Shown in pieces: positions 15,465-24,332 of a stretch of 36,507 nt of DNA. A program made the position numbers and the translations under genes. The notes under the pieces were generated by a model. The model saw only the letters and a program-made list of their open reading frames with translations, did not search any database and was not told the DNA's origin. The first letter of the stretch is position 1, and each line of letters starts with the position of its first letter. Origin of the DNA: Cryomorphaceae bacterium. GTDB lineage: Bacteria > Bacteroidota > Bacteroidia > Flavobacteriales > Schleiferiaceae. The stretch lies in the NCBI GenBank assembly GCA_024639785.1, contig JAHEGI010000010.1:1-36507 (forward strand), given 5' to 3'.

Positions 15465-16552
15465 AGAAGGTTTTTGTGCTGGCTGGCGAGGCTTCAGGTG
15501 ATATCCTGGGGGCGGAATGGATTCGGGCAGCACAGGCACTTTCGCCGAATCTATCCTTCACCTACTGTGGTGGCCCGGCCATGCGCGAAGTGCTGGATGG
15601 TCAGCGCCCTGTGGTCCCCATGGAGTCCATGGCCTTTATGGGTTTCGCTGAAGTTCTACGACATCTCCCGGCCATTTGGCAAAATGATCAACACATCAAA
15701 GCGCATTTGAAGCGTGTATCCCCCGATATCATCTTATTTGTGGATTATCCGGGCTATAATTTGCGCCTTGCAGAGTGGATTCGGCGAGGGAATCTAGCCT
15801 CGAAGACTCCGCGGATGCTTCAGTTGGTCTGTCCTCAATTCTGGGCGTGGAAGGCAAAGCGGCTCCCACGCATTGTCCATGCCTACGATGCAGTCTATCC
15901 CTTGCTGCCCTTCGAATCGAATTTGCTTCAAATCGCTGGGGGAGTGGCGCCATATTTTGGGCATCCTGCGGCCCATCGAGTCGAGGCCGCTGTTCCAAAC
16001 CCACAAGGGCCACTGGCCTTATTGCCCGGTAGCCGTGAACAAGAATGGTCCCAACATGTCAGCCTGTTTGCCCAGGTGGCGAAGGAAATGAACCGAGCGG
16101 CCTGTTGGTATCGGCCCTTGCATGTCTCCGACGCGGACTATCGGCGTATGCTAAGTCGCTTTGGGGTGGATGGCGTCCAAGCCAACGTTTGCACGGATGT
16201 GCCTTCCATGGGAGGGGTGAGCGCGGCCCTCGTGGCGAGCGGAACAGCGACCCTAGAGGTGGCCTTGCGTGCGATTCCCATGGTGGTGGCCTACCGGACG
16301 TCCGGAATTTCCTATGCCATAGGAAAACGGGTGATACGAGTCCCCTATATTTCGTTAGTGAATTTAATCTTGGATCGGCCAGCCGTGAAGGAGTGCATTC
16401 AGGATGAAGCCAATACAGAAAATCTTCGTTTAGCCCTGATACATGCCGAGTCCGATGGACAAAGCCAATCGCTGATGCAGGACCTGCGCCAGGCGATTGA
16501 TCGTGGAAATCCAATGCCTCAAATGGCTGCACATGCACTGGCTTCGAACTAA
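15455..16552 (+). CDS. lpxB: Lipid-A-disaccharide synthase
   Basis: This 365-residue glycosyltransferase (GT19) condenses lipid X with UDP-2,3-diacylglucosamine on the inner face of the cytoplasmic membrane to form the lipid A disaccharide. It shows the LAGEASGD N-terminal loop, MGFAEVL, FVDYPGYNLRLA, CPQFWAWKAKR and LLPGSREQEW, all typical. A TTG two codons earlier (15449) is possible, but ATG 15455 fits family N-termini. Other lpx genes are not in the window. Confidence 0.95.
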   Translation: MAVKKVFVLAGEASGDILGAEWIRAAQALSPNLSFTYCGGPAMREVLDGQRPVVPMESMAFMGFAEVLRHLPAIWQNDQHIKAHLKRVSPDIILFVDYPGYNLRLAEWIRRGNLASKTPRMLQLVCPQFWAWKAKRLPRIVHAYDAVYPLLPFESNLLQIAGGVAPYFGHPAAHRVEAAVPNPQGPLALLPGSREQEWSQHVSLFAQVAKEMNRAACWYRPLHVSDADYRRMLSRFGVDGVQANVCTDVPSMGGVSAALVASGTATLEVALRAIPMVVAYRTSGISYAIGKRVIRVPYISLVNLILDRPAVKECIQDEANTENLRLALIHAESDGQSQSLMQDLRQAIDRGNPMPQMAAHALASN

Positions 16553-17690
16553 TTTTCCTCAACTTCTGCTGTGTCTTTGTCTGCTTCAAGGGGCGGCACA
16601 GGCTTCGGTGCCAGCAGTGCGAGTGCGCCTGTTTAGCCCGTACGCCATGCCCACGGCTTCTTTGGGCGGCGGCACGTTGGATCTCCAGATCTTTCGAGGT
16701 GCCGCGATCGATACGCTGGAAGTCAGTAATGTGAGTATCCGTTCCGAGTCCGGCCAAATTCAATTTAATGCGGAGGGACAATGGGAAACAGCAGACTCCT
16801 TGCGCGTGATCCCCAGAGAAACCATGTGGTTCACCGGTGCACGTGGCATCCGTCGGCGCATCCCGGGACTTGTGGTGCTTAGACCCAAAGGATCTGCCAT
16901 TCTTGCCGTTGCCGTTCTAGCCATGGATGATTATCTCGTTGGCGTTGTTCATGCCGAACTCGGCGGGTTGACGCATCCAGAGCTTTGGGCGGCGCAATCT
17001 GCGGTCGCCCGAACTTGGTTTGCCCGAAATGCCCGAAAATTCTTTGAAGAAGGGGAGTGTTATGCCGTCACCGATGATGTTCAGTCTCAAGTGTTTCACG
17101 GTTGGCCGGCGGATGAAGCCCGCCTCGCCAAGCTCCAAGATGCCGTCGCGAAGACGAGTGGTTTGGTTCTGGTAGATGCTGAAGGAAAGTGTATTGAGGC
17201 CCTGTTTCATGCCAATTCGGGTGGTCAAACGATGCCTTCGGCTTGGTATTTTTCGCCACGCGGCCACCTTCAGAGTCAAGTGGACAGTTTTAGTCTTCAC
17301 TGTCCTCAGACTTATTGGACCAAAAAGGTGGATAAAGAAGCCTACATCGCCCAGATGGCCAGATGGCTTAAGGCGTCATCAAGCGATAAGGCGTTTCGAA
17401 TATTCATCTGCACCTACCAGCAACCAGAACGAGCGGAATATCTGAGTTATGGCGGGCAAAAAGTGAGATTGCGGCACGTGCGTGAGCACTTTAAGTTGCG
17501 TTCTACTTGGTTTTCGGTAGAAGATGGAGCGGGTACCTTGACGCTCCATGGGCGCGGGTATGGCCACGGCATTGGGATGTCTCAAGAGGGGGCGTGGGAG
17601 ATGGCTAAACGCGGGTATCTCGCAGAAGAAATCACGGCTTTTTACTATCCAGGCACCCGACTGGTGCCCTGGGTCGAAGCGCGCTGGTAG
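16533..17690 (+). CDS. SpoIID/LytB-domain protein
   Basis: This 385-residue exported protein begins with a signal peptide (1-24, ending AAQA). The SpoIID domain covers roughly 105-380. Glu142 in VVHAELGG matches the catalytic glutamate of SpoIID lytic transglycosylases, followed by WAAQSAVARTW. HANSGGQT and the C-terminal GRGYGHGIGMSQEGAWEMA are also diagnostic. SpoIID cuts denuded peptidoglycan in spore formers. In a non-sporulating bacterium it more likely works in wall remodelling. The start ATG lies within lpxB (20-bp overlap) and gives a complete signal peptide. Confidence 0.9.
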   Translation: MHWLRTNFPQLLLCLCLLQGAAQASVPAVRVRLFSPYAMPTASLGGGTLDLQIFRGAAIDTLEVSNVSIRSESGQIQFNAEGQWETADSLRVIPRETMWFTGARGIRRRIPGLVVLRPKGSAILAVAVLAMDDYLVGVVHAELGGLTHPELWAAQSAVARTWFARNARKFFEEGECYAVTDDVQSQVFHGWPADEARLAKLQDAVAKTSGLVLVDAEGKCIEALFHANSGGQTMPSAWYFSPRGHLQSQVDSFSLHCPQTYWTKKVDKEAYIAQMARWLKASSSDKAFRIFICTYQQPERAEYLSYGGQKVRLRHVREHFKLRSTWFSVEDGAGTLTLHGRGYGHGIGMSQEGAWEMAKRGYLAEEITAFYYPGTRLVPWVEARW

Positions 17691-17747
17691 CCCCTTCTAA
17701 GTGCGCAATCGTTTCCTGACGAGTAGGTAGGTAGGGCGACTTTTCTT

Positions 17748-19412
17748 GTGGGGGTGGAAATCATCGTTTCAGCCCTGGTGGGTGCTTGGATACATTCGGC
17801 ATGGCCGCTTTCATGGACTTTTTCATTCTCGCACATCGCAGTGGGCGCTGTGCTCATTGCTTGGTGCGGGTGGCTGGGGCGCAGGTGTCTGCATCCAAGG
17901 ATAATTCGAACGGGGCTTTTGATGTTGGCGACGGGGATTGCCATGCTCAGTGCCCCCAGGGTGAGTCAGCTCAAGAGCCCAAAGCGCTATGAGGGCAGGA
18001 TGTGGACCGAAGATGGTCGCACGGCCGTGGATTCCACTGGGAAGACTTGGCGGTTAACGTCCAAGCAGGCACCCAATCGCATGATTCACGGTCTTTTCCG
18101 CTGTGAGCCCTGGCCGAAGCCTCTATTTGAAGGAGGATTTGACCCTCAAGAGGTTTGGAGACCTAAGGGATTCACGGGGCAAGCCCGGTATGTGCTCAAA
18201 TTCAATGAGCGTGAAATCGCACCAAGCTTCGCCATACGGCTCCGCAGGCACTGGCGCGCATACATTGGTCAATTGAAGTGGTCGGAGCGCAGTCAATCCT
18301 TGGTGCATGCCCTCTTTTTAGGCGATGGGAAGGGGCTGGATAAGGACTTAAAAAGAGGTTTTCAAGCTTTGGGCTTGGCCCATGTATTGGCGGTGTCGGG
18401 ATTTCATTTAGGTATGCTGTGGTTTGTAGGGCAGTGGTTCAACGCCTACGTTCCGTATAGATTCAAGAGGCTAGGGGACCTTACGCTCATCCTTGGGTTG
18501 TGGCTCTTTGTGGCATTCATTGGTTGGCCGACTTCCGCCATTCGAGCGGCCTGTATGCTGAGCCTCCTGTCCTTGCTGCGATGGCGCTCGGGCCGCCCAA
18601 AGCGCTTTTCTGCGTTAGCATGGACGGTCTGGCTCATGCTTATGTACCGGCCCGAATGGTGGCAGGATGTAGGTTTCCAGCTCTCTGTATTGGCTGTTGT
18701 CGGCATTCTTTGGGCGAGATTGCCTCAAGCCGATTGGCCCAAATACCTGCAGGGTCTGCCCTTATCCATTGTAGCTCAATGGGCGGTTCTGCCTTTTTGT
18801 TTGCTATATTTTCATCAATTCCCATGGTTCTTTCTGCCCGCAAATCTGCTTTGCGTCCCTGTTCTGCTGGCGCTCTATCCGTATACCATGCTGGCCATTG
18901 TACTTCGCGCTTTGGACGTAGGGATTCCCTTTCCCGAAGAAGTATTAGATGCCATGGCTTCCATCCCAGACGCGTGGCAATGGGGCCAGCGCTTTCCAGG
19001 TACGTGGGGTATGGTTGCGCTGATTTTGACGAGTGCCTTGGGAATTAATTCCTGGCGCCAACGGCATTGGCTGGGGGTCGTGGCAGCCGCAGCCGTGACG
19101 TTGGTTTTCATGGCGGAAAGTGGGCCAATGCAAGGACAAGGGGGCATATTGCTCACCCAAAATAGAGGCATGGCACTGCTTCAATGGCATGGAGATTCTG
19201 CTCGTGTTTTGGCCACGAAAGGGTTGGCCAAGCGTGACTATATCTGGAAGTTTTCTGTCAATAATTTACTCCAACAAAAAGGAGTTAAATACTTAATCGT
19301 AAAGGAGTTGAAGTACAAATCGTTTCCTGAGCATGTGCGAATTTGGGCCGATTCAAGTGCATCTCATTGGCCGGAACCTAAAAGCATCCGTTTCACATCT
19401 GAAAAACTCTGA
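17748..19412 (+). CDS. comEC: ComEC/Rec2 DNA-uptake channel
   Basis: This 554-residue polytopic membrane protein translocates single-stranded DNA across the inner membrane during competence. The competence domain shows LFLGDGKGLDKD, GLAHVLAVSGFHLGML and GWPTSAIRAACML, followed by many hydrophobic helices up to about residue 460. The N-terminal part (1-130) fits the DUF4131 region. The C-terminus holds only about 90 residues after the last helix, too short for the metallo-beta-lactamase domain of many homologues. Start is GTG at 17748. The last 49 bases overlap the convergent membrane gene. Confidence 0.9.
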   Translation: MGVEIIVSALVGAWIHSAWPLSWTFSFSHIAVGAVLIAWCGWLGRRCLHPRIIRTGLLMLATGIAMLSAPRVSQLKSPKRYEGRMWTEDGRTAVDSTGKTWRLTSKQAPNRMIHGLFRCEPWPKPLFEGGFDPQEVWRPKGFTGQARYVLKFNEREIAPSFAIRLRRHWRAYIGQLKWSERSQSLVHALFLGDGKGLDKDLKRGFQALGLAHVLAVSGFHLGMLWFVGQWFNAYVPYRFKRLGDLTLILGLWLFVAFIGWPTSAIRAACMLSLLSLLRWRSGRPKRFSALAWTVWLMLMYRPEWWQDVGFQLSVLAVVGILWARLPQADWPKYLQGLPLSIVAQWAVLPFCLLYFHQFPWFFLPANLLCVPVLLALYPYTMLAIVLRALDVGIPFPEEVLDAMASIPDAWQWGQRFPGTWGMVALILTSALGINSWRQRHWLGVVAAAAVTLVFMAESGPMQGQGGILLTQNRGMALLQWHGDSARVLATKGLAKRDYIWKFSVNNLLQQKGVKYLIVKELKYKSFPEHVRIWADSSASHWPEPKSIRFTSEKL

Positions 19413-19924
19413 ATTATCCACCACACGACACCCGCCAACACCACTGGGGTGATACCATCCAGCATTCGGGCATCCTCATTGATTTCCGAGTTAAAGAGAT
19501 CCGGCAACGCAGCGTCCGCATCGACATAAAACCATGTGCCCTCAAAGAAGAAGCCGTAGTGGCCAAAGAAGGGAAAGAAGAGCTGCTTTTGAAACCATCC
19601 GTCCGCCCCGTAGATCCAGTCACCGGCGATTACAAAAACCATCATCCCCATTAAAAGCTGCCAGAGCGCGATGCTTGCGGCGGACCAGCGCGTATAGGTG
19701 GACTGGCTCCATATGTAAACGAGCCCAAGGCTTAGAAATCCGACGCCCAAGCCCCCAAGCACGTAGCCATAGGCACTGCCAACAAAAAATAACAAGAAAT
19801 ATTCGAAGCCATGCGTCACATCCAATTCACCGTCGCAGGAAGCCACGGTCATGGGCAAGAATAGGAGGAGCGCCCAGGCGAACAGGCGGCGGGCTTCCCG
19901 TTTGCGTACTGGAGTCCATTCCAT
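19364..19924 (-). CDS. Hypothetical membrane protein
   Basis: This 186-residue protein has about five hydrophobic segments (roughly 15-30, 40-70, 83-105, 115-128 and 155-172) and no motif I recognise. It starts 2 bp after the folP stop on the same strand, so the two are co-transcribed. Its last 16 codons lie antisense to the comEC tail. A functional link to folate synthesis is not implied by the sequence. Confidence 0.75.
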   Translation of the reverse strand: MEWTPVRKREARRLFAWALLLFLPMTVASCDGELDVTHGFEYFLLFFVGSAYGYVLGGLGVGFLSLGLVYIWSQSTYTRWSAASIALWQLLMGMMVFVIAGDWIYGADGWFQKQLFFPFFGHYGFFFEGTWFYVDADAALPDLFNSEINEDARMLDGITPVVLAGVVWWIIQSFSDVKRMLLGSGQ

Positions 19925-19926
19925 GG

Positions 19927-20772
19927 TTAAGCGTTTAAGGTTTCCCAGAGTTTGACCACGTCCGCCGCTTCGTGCGCATCGTGGACGCGGAGAATTTGGG
20001 CGCCTCGCTCCAGCGCATAGAGGTGAAGGGCGCTGGTGGCCGATAAAACCGTGTCGGGACTTCGGTCCAAATGCTTCCAGAGCATGCTCTTGCGCGACAA
20101 TCCAATATAAAGCGGGGCGCCTATGTCATGTAAGGCTGGTAAGTCCCTCAAAACTCGGTAATTGGCCTCCAGAGTTTTGCCGAAACCTAAGCCGGGATCA
20201 AGAAGGACTTGCTCTACGCCCTGCTGGCGGAGCTCGTGCAAGTGCCTTTGAAAGTACTGCTGCATGTCAGCTATCACGTTTTCCTTTGTCAACGCAGATT
20301 CATGCATGGTACTTGGGCTCTGGCCCGCTGGGTAATGCGTGAGGATGTAAGGCGCTTTGGTTTGTGCAGCCACCGTCCAGATGCTCGGGTCTAGAGATCC
20401 TCCCGAGACATCATTAATTATGCTCGCTCCCTGCTGAAGCGCCCGAAAAGCAATTTCCCCCCGAAAGGTGTCAATGCTGACTGGGGTGTTGGGGAAGCGT
20501 TGGATGATGCGGTCTAAGGCGGGTTCTACGCGACGCCACTCTTCCTCCATACTCGGAATCTCCGCGCCAGGCCGCGTGCTGCAGCCGCCAAGGTCAAGCC
20601 ATTGGGCCCCTGAGGCCAGGAGGGATTCAGCATGCGCTTCGGCCGCATCTGCTGAGGCAACGCGGCTTCCCGCGTAGAAGGAATCCGGTGTGCTGTTCAG
20701 TATGCCCACAATCACGGGTCGATCTGCGGTCCATGTTTGGCCCGAAACGCGAAGAGAAAAAGAGCGGAACAT
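19927..20772 (-). CDS. folP: Dihydropteroate synthase
   Basis: This 281-residue enzyme joins p-aminobenzoate to pterin pyrophosphate in folate synthesis and is the sulfonamide target. It shows GILNSTPDSFYAG (from 23), LDLGGCSTRPGA, PVSIDTF, INDVSGG, LLDPGLGFGKT and GLSRKSML, the standard TIM-barrel motifs. A GTG four codons upstream (20784) is possible, but ATG 20772 is preceded by an AAAGG Shine-Dalgarno. It is divergent from the DUF1599 gene across only 27 bp. Confidence 0.95.
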   Translation of the reverse strand: MFRSFSLRVSGQTWTADRPVIVGILNSTPDSFYAGSRVASADAAEAHAESLLASGAQWLDLGGCSTRPGAEIPSMEEEWRRVEPALDRIIQRFPNTPVSIDTFRGEIAFRALQQGASIINDVSGGSLDPSIWTVAAQTKAPYILTHYPAGQSPSTMHESALTKENVIADMQQYFQRHLHELRQQGVEQVLLDPGLGFGKTLEANYRVLRDLPALHDIGAPLYIGLSRKSMLWKHLDRSPDTVLSATSALHLYALERGAQILRVHDAHEAADVVKLWETLNA

Positions 20773-20774
20773 CG

Positions 20775-20796
20775 TACCTTTCACAACCTAAAGGTA
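20775..20796. promoter_or_regulatory. Inverted repeat with opposed -7-like boxes between folP and DUF1599
   Basis: TACCTTT (20775-20781) and AAAGGTA (20790-20796) form a perfect 7-bp inverted repeat with 8 bases between. Read on each strand, they give TACCTTTC and TACCTTTA, each one mismatch from TAnnTTTG and 16-17 bases before the respective start codon. It may be overlapping divergent promoters, an operator, or both. Confidence 0.5.
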
Positions 20797-20799
20797 ATC

Positions 20800-21342
20800 A
20801 TGGCAAATACAGCACACGAGTACGCGACAGTAATAGATATCTGTCGCCAGTTATTTCAGAAAAAGGCCCAAGATTATGGCACAGCATGGCGCATTTTACG
20901 TCTGCCGTCGCTCACGGATCAGATCTTCATTAAGGCAAATCGCTTGCGCTCCATTCAAATGGCTGGAACGCAGAAAGTAGCGGACCCTATGGAAGGCGAG
21001 TTCATTGGCATCGTCAATTATAGTATCATGGCACTCATCCAGATGGAAAAAGGAGTGGCTGACGAGCCCGACATGAGCGCAGATGAAGCCCTAGAGGCGT
21101 ACAATCGGCACGCAGAAATCATCAAGAATCTGATGGAGGCCAAAAACCATGATTATGGCGAAGCTTGGCGCGACATGCGCATCGGCTCGTTGACGGACCT
21201 CATTCTTCAGAAGTTGCTTCGAGTGAAGCAAATTGAAGACAACCAGGGACATACCTTGGTAAGCGAGGGAATTGACGCCAACTACCAGGATATGGTCAAT
21301 TACGCGGCCTTTGCCCTGATTAAACTGCATTTTCCGGCATGA
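20800..21342 (+). CDS. DUF1599 protein with two repeats
   Basis: This 180-residue cytosolic protein has no known activity. It contains two copies of one module (about 10-50 and 100-143), each with K-x-x-DYG-x-AWR, then slSLTDxI and a K-x-x-R-x-x-xI helix. The matching DYGTAWR and DYGEAWR blocks show an internal duplication. DUF1599 next to DoxX, tpiA and folP is a recurring Bacteroidota neighbourhood from general knowledge. The open frame extends to 20737, but that part lies inside folP; ATG 20800 is chosen. The stop overlaps the next ATG as ATGA. Confidence 0.88.
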   Translation: MANTAHEYATVIDICRQLFQKKAQDYGTAWRILRLPSLTDQIFIKANRLRSIQMAGTQKVADPMEGEFIGIVNYSIMALIQMEKGVADEPDMSADEALEAYNRHAEIIKNLMEAKNHDYGEAWRDMRIGSLTDLILQKLLRVKQIEDNQGHTLVSEGIDANYQDMVNYAAFALIKLHFPA

Positions 21343-22490
21343 AGAATTTACTCACACAGATTTCCCGCGTTCTCGTTGGGGGCTTATTTATTTTCAGTGG
21401 GGTCATCAAGATGAACGATCCCGTAGGCTTCGCTTTCAAATTGGAAGAATACTTCGGAGAGGATGTCTTGAATTTGCCCTTTTTGCAGCCCTGGGCTTTG
21501 CACTTGGCGGTGTTCTTGGTGGTGCTCGAGGTGATGCTCGGCGTCTTCTTGCTGCTGGGCTGTTTTAAACGCTTCACCCTTTGGAGCTTAGCTGGCATGA
21601 TGGCCTTCTTTACTTTTTTGACTTTCTACAGCGCCTACTTCAACAAGGTAACCGACTGCGGTTGTTTTGGGGACGCCATTCCTTTGACGCCCTGGGAGAG
21701 TTTTAGCAAGGATGTGGTCCTGAGTGTCTTGATAGCGGTGCTCATTTGGGGCCAAACGCACATTCGTATTTGGCTTCCAATCCGAATTAACCAAGCTAAA
21801 ATGGCCGGCACCCTGCTGTTTTGTGCCCTGTTCACTAACCACGTCCTGAGTCACGGGCCGGTGTGGGATTTCCGCGCCTACAAGCCTGGAACGGACGTTT
21901 TGGTGGCTATGAAGTCAGCCGAAGAACTCGGTCTGGAGGCTCCCAAGTATGAAACCTATTTCACCCTCTCGGCACCTGACGGCAGCCGGGTAGAAGTGTC
22001 TGGAACCGCATACATCGAGGAGAAGTGGTACGAACGGAGCGATTACAGCATTGTGGAAGACGGCACCTACAGCAAGAAAATTGCCGAGGGCTATGAACCG
22101 CCCATTCACGATTTTGCCATCGTGATCAACGGCGAAGACCGCACGGAGGAGTTTGTCGCCGCCCCGCAGGTCCTTTGGTTGATTGCGTATGACTTTTCCA
22201 AAGCGAACATGAAGGAGTTAGAGCGCTTAGTGGGCGAACTGAACATTCACGTCCAAAAGTCAAGCGTCAAGGTGGTGGGCATGACCTCTTCGAGTGATGA
22301 GGAGATTGCGGCCTTGGTCGCCAAAACGGGATGCCGCTTTCCCTGGGCGGTGATGGACGGGACGGCTTTGAAGACCGTTCAGCGCTCTAATCCTGGGGTG
22401 ACCTTGCTCCAGGACGGCATCGTCCAAAAACACTGGCATTTTAACGATGCCATTTTCCTGAAAGACAGCAATTTAGTTTGGCCTGAATGA
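21339..22490 (+). CDS. DoxX/MauE-like membrane protein with C-terminal thioredoxin-like part
   Basis: This 383-residue protein has four predicted helices in the first 165 residues, with FSGVIKMNDPVGF in the first loop and a DCGCFG cysteine pair near 105-110. Both are typical of the BT_3928-like DoxX group of Bacteroidota. The rest is extracytoplasmic, and its last 130 residues resemble a thioredoxin fold without the CxxC. A redox or quinone-linked role is known only for distant relatives. It is joined to both neighbours by ATGA overlaps. Confidence 0.85.
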   Translation: MKNLLTQISRVLVGGLFIFSGVIKMNDPVGFAFKLEEYFGEDVLNLPFLQPWALHLAVFLVVLEVMLGVFLLLGCFKRFTLWSLAGMMAFFTFLTFYSAYFNKVTDCGCFGDAIPLTPWESFSKDVVLSVLIAVLIWGQTHIRIWLPIRINQAKMAGTLLFCALFTNHVLSHGPVWDFRAYKPGTDVLVAMKSAEELGLEAPKYETYFTLSAPDGSRVEVSGTAYIEEKWYERSDYSIVEDGTYSKKIAEGYEPPIHDFAIVINGEDRTEEFVAAPQVLWLIAYDFSKANMKELERLVGELNIHVQKSSVKVVGMTSSSDEEIAALVAKTGCRFPWAVMDGTALKTVQRSNPGVTLLQDGIVQKHWHFNDAIFLKDSNLVWPE

Positions 22491-23491
22491 CGCGTCGCTG
22501 GAAGTCCATCGCGCAATCCATTCTCGTCCTTTGGGGCGTTGCAACGCTCGTTTTTTTTCTTTTTCACGCGGTGGCCGGTGACCCCGCCCGCATGATGCTG
22601 GGCCAGGTGGAAGACCCTCAGGCGCTAGCCGCTTTGCGCGCCGAATATGGTCTAGACCAGCCACTCTTGGTTCAGTATGCTCAGTATCTCCAAGGGCTCG
22701 TTCCCTTGGGTGAAACAGAGCATGGGGGTTGGGGTTTACGATGGCCAGATTTACAAACCTCATATCAACAAAAAGGGCTCGCGGTCACCAGCATGCTCGC
22801 AGCGACGTTACCAAACACAGCGCTCTTGGCCTTTCTGGCCATGGGACTGGCCTTAGCGTTGGGCATTCCCCTCGGTCTATTCGCTGCGTTGCGTCAAGGT
22901 ACGTGGGTGGATCGCGCCGTCGTATTCCTGTCGACCACGGGCATGGCGATGCCTAGTTTCTTCAGTGCGGTATTGATTGGCTGGATCTTCGGATTTGTAT
23001 TGGCCCCTTGGACAGGATTGCCCATGACGGGGAATCTACTCGAGTTGGATGATTTTGGCGAATTCTACCGGATTCATTGGCAAAATGCCCTTCTGCCCGC
23101 AGTGACGCTAGGGGTTAGGCCCCTGGGCGTCATTGCCCAAATGATGCGCTCGTCCGCCTTGGAGGTGATGGCTCAGGATTATGTCCGGACCGCATATGCC
23201 AAAGGGCTCTCCCGCGCCCAAGTGATGCGCCGTCACGTCCTGCGAAACGCCCTTAATCCATTGGTGACCACGGTTTCAGGTTGGTTAGCAGGATTGTTTT
23301 CTGGAGCCGTTTTTGTAGAAGCCGTTTTCGGGTGGAATGGGACGGGCAAACTCATGGTAGATGCCTTGGAATCCCGAGACTTCCCTGTGGTCATGGGATG
23401 CGTTTTAGCACTCTCTGCGGTATTCGTTGTCATTCAATGGGCGGTTGAATGGGCCTATCGATGGATTGATCCACGGATGGTGAAGGAATAG
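22487..23491 (+). CDS. DppB-type ABC transporter permease (orphan)
   Basis: This 334-residue inner-membrane permease is of the oligopeptide/nickel family. An N-terminal helix carries the usual VAGDPARMMLGQ loop. The binding-protein-dependent transport domain follows, with the coupling-helix sequence DYVRTAYAKGLSRAQVMRRHVLRNALNP. The C-terminal FSGAVFVEAVFGWNGTGKLMVDAL is also typical. No DppC-like permease, ATPase or solute-binding gene lies in this window, so partners must be elsewhere. The start overlaps the DoxX stop as ATGA. Confidence 0.9.
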   Translation: MTRRWKSIAQSILVLWGVATLVFFLFHAVAGDPARMMLGQVEDPQALAALRAEYGLDQPLLVQYAQYLQGLVPLGETEHGGWGLRWPDLQTSYQQKGLAVTSMLAATLPNTALLAFLAMGLALALGIPLGLFAALRQGTWVDRAVVFLSTTGMAMPSFFSAVLIGWIFGFVLAPWTGLPMTGNLLELDDFGEFYRIHWQNALLPAVTLGVRPLGVIAQMMRSSALEVMAQDYVRTAYAKGLSRAQVMRRHVLRNALNPLVTTVSGWLAGLFSGAVFVEAVFGWNGTGKLMVDALESRDFPVVMGCVLALSAVFVVIQWAVEWAYRWIDPRMVKE

Positions 23492-23504
23492 CTCCCTCTT
23501 TGTA

Positions 23505-23535
23505 TTGCCCACCCCATGGAAAGTCCCGAACTTTG
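23505..23535 (+). promoter_or_regulatory. Possible tpiA promoter
   Basis: TTG at 23505-23507 is followed after 20 bases by GAACTTTG (23528-23535), one mismatch from TAnnTTTG. It would allow tpiA and prmA to be expressed independently of the upstream genes, leaving a leader of about 35 nt. The same GAACTTTGCA sequence occurs at 6218 before the NrtR-like gene. Confidence 0.4.
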
Positions 23536-23576
23536 CATGCAATCCTTCGCAGAATGAAATTCTTAATCAAAGCGCT

Positions 23577-24332
23577 ATGAAACTACTTGCCGGAAACTGG
23601 AAAATGAACAACACGCTCGAAGAAGGAGCTGATTTGATGGAAGCATTAATCGAGGGATTATCTGCCGAAGCGGTCGGGGATGTGCGAGTGGTTGTTTCTC
23701 CTCCGTATTTGCAGTTGCCACAGACCGTGCACGCTTTGTGGGAGAATGCACACATCGCAGTCGCAGCTCAAAATGGTCATGCGGCCGATGGTGGAGCCTT
23801 TACTGGGGAGGTATCCATGGCCATGTTGCGCGATGCGGAGGTGGATGCGGTGATTATTGGTCACTCAGAGCGTCGTCAATATTTTGGCGAGACGGACCAA
23901 GATGTATCGGACAAAGTGAAATCTGCACTGAAGCATCAACTTATCCCCATTGTCTGTGTGGGTGAGGTGCTAGAACAACGTAAGGCAGGAACCTACTTGG
24001 CAGAAACCTGGGCGCAACTACATGCCGCATTCGCATCGGTGAAGCCGGAAGATATCAGCGATTGCGTGATCGCTTATGAGCCCGTTTGGGCCATTGGCAC
24101 AGGAGAAGTGGCGAGTGCTGCCCAAGCGCAAGAGGTGCATGCGTACTTACGCGCTCAAATGGAAGCCACCTTTGGTGTTTCAGATATGCCTATCCTCTAC
24201 GGTGGCAGTTGTAAGCCGTCCAATGCCGAGGAGATTTTTGCTCAAAAAGATGTAGATGGTGGGCTGATCGGCGGGGCGTCCCTTGTCGCCGCAGATTTTA
24301 TCGAGCTCGTCCGCATCCTGAAGGCATCCTAA
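23577..24332 (+). CDS. tpiA: Triosephosphate isomerase
   Basis: This 251-residue glycolytic enzyme interconverts dihydroxyacetone phosphate and glyceraldehyde 3-phosphate. Catalytic residues are visible: Lys9 in GNWKM, His96 in GHSERR and Glu168 in AYEPVWAIGTG. The phosphate-binding GGSCKPSNAEE and GLIGGASL follow. The frame stays open upstream to a TTG at 23505, but MKLLAGNWKMNNT at 23577 is the conserved N-terminus. It is followed directly by prmA with no gap. Confidence 0.97.
   Translation: MKLLAGNWKMNNTLEEGADLMEALIEGLSAEAVGDVRVVVSPPYLQLPQTVHALWENAHIAVAAQNGHAADGGAFTGEVSMAMLRDAEVDAVIIGHSERRQYFGETDQDVSDKVKSALKHQLIPIVCVGEVLEQRKAGTYLAETWAQLHAAFASVKPEDISDCVIAYEPVWAIGTGEVASAAQAQEVHAYLRAQMEATFGVSDMPILYGGSCKPSNAEEIFAQKDVDGGLIGGASLVAADFIELVRILKAS

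Noticed and set aside
16059-16781. Minus-strand frame of 240 codons opposite lpxB and the SpoIID-like gene
   Set aside because: It is fully covered by two well-supported genes on the other strand and has no domain features.
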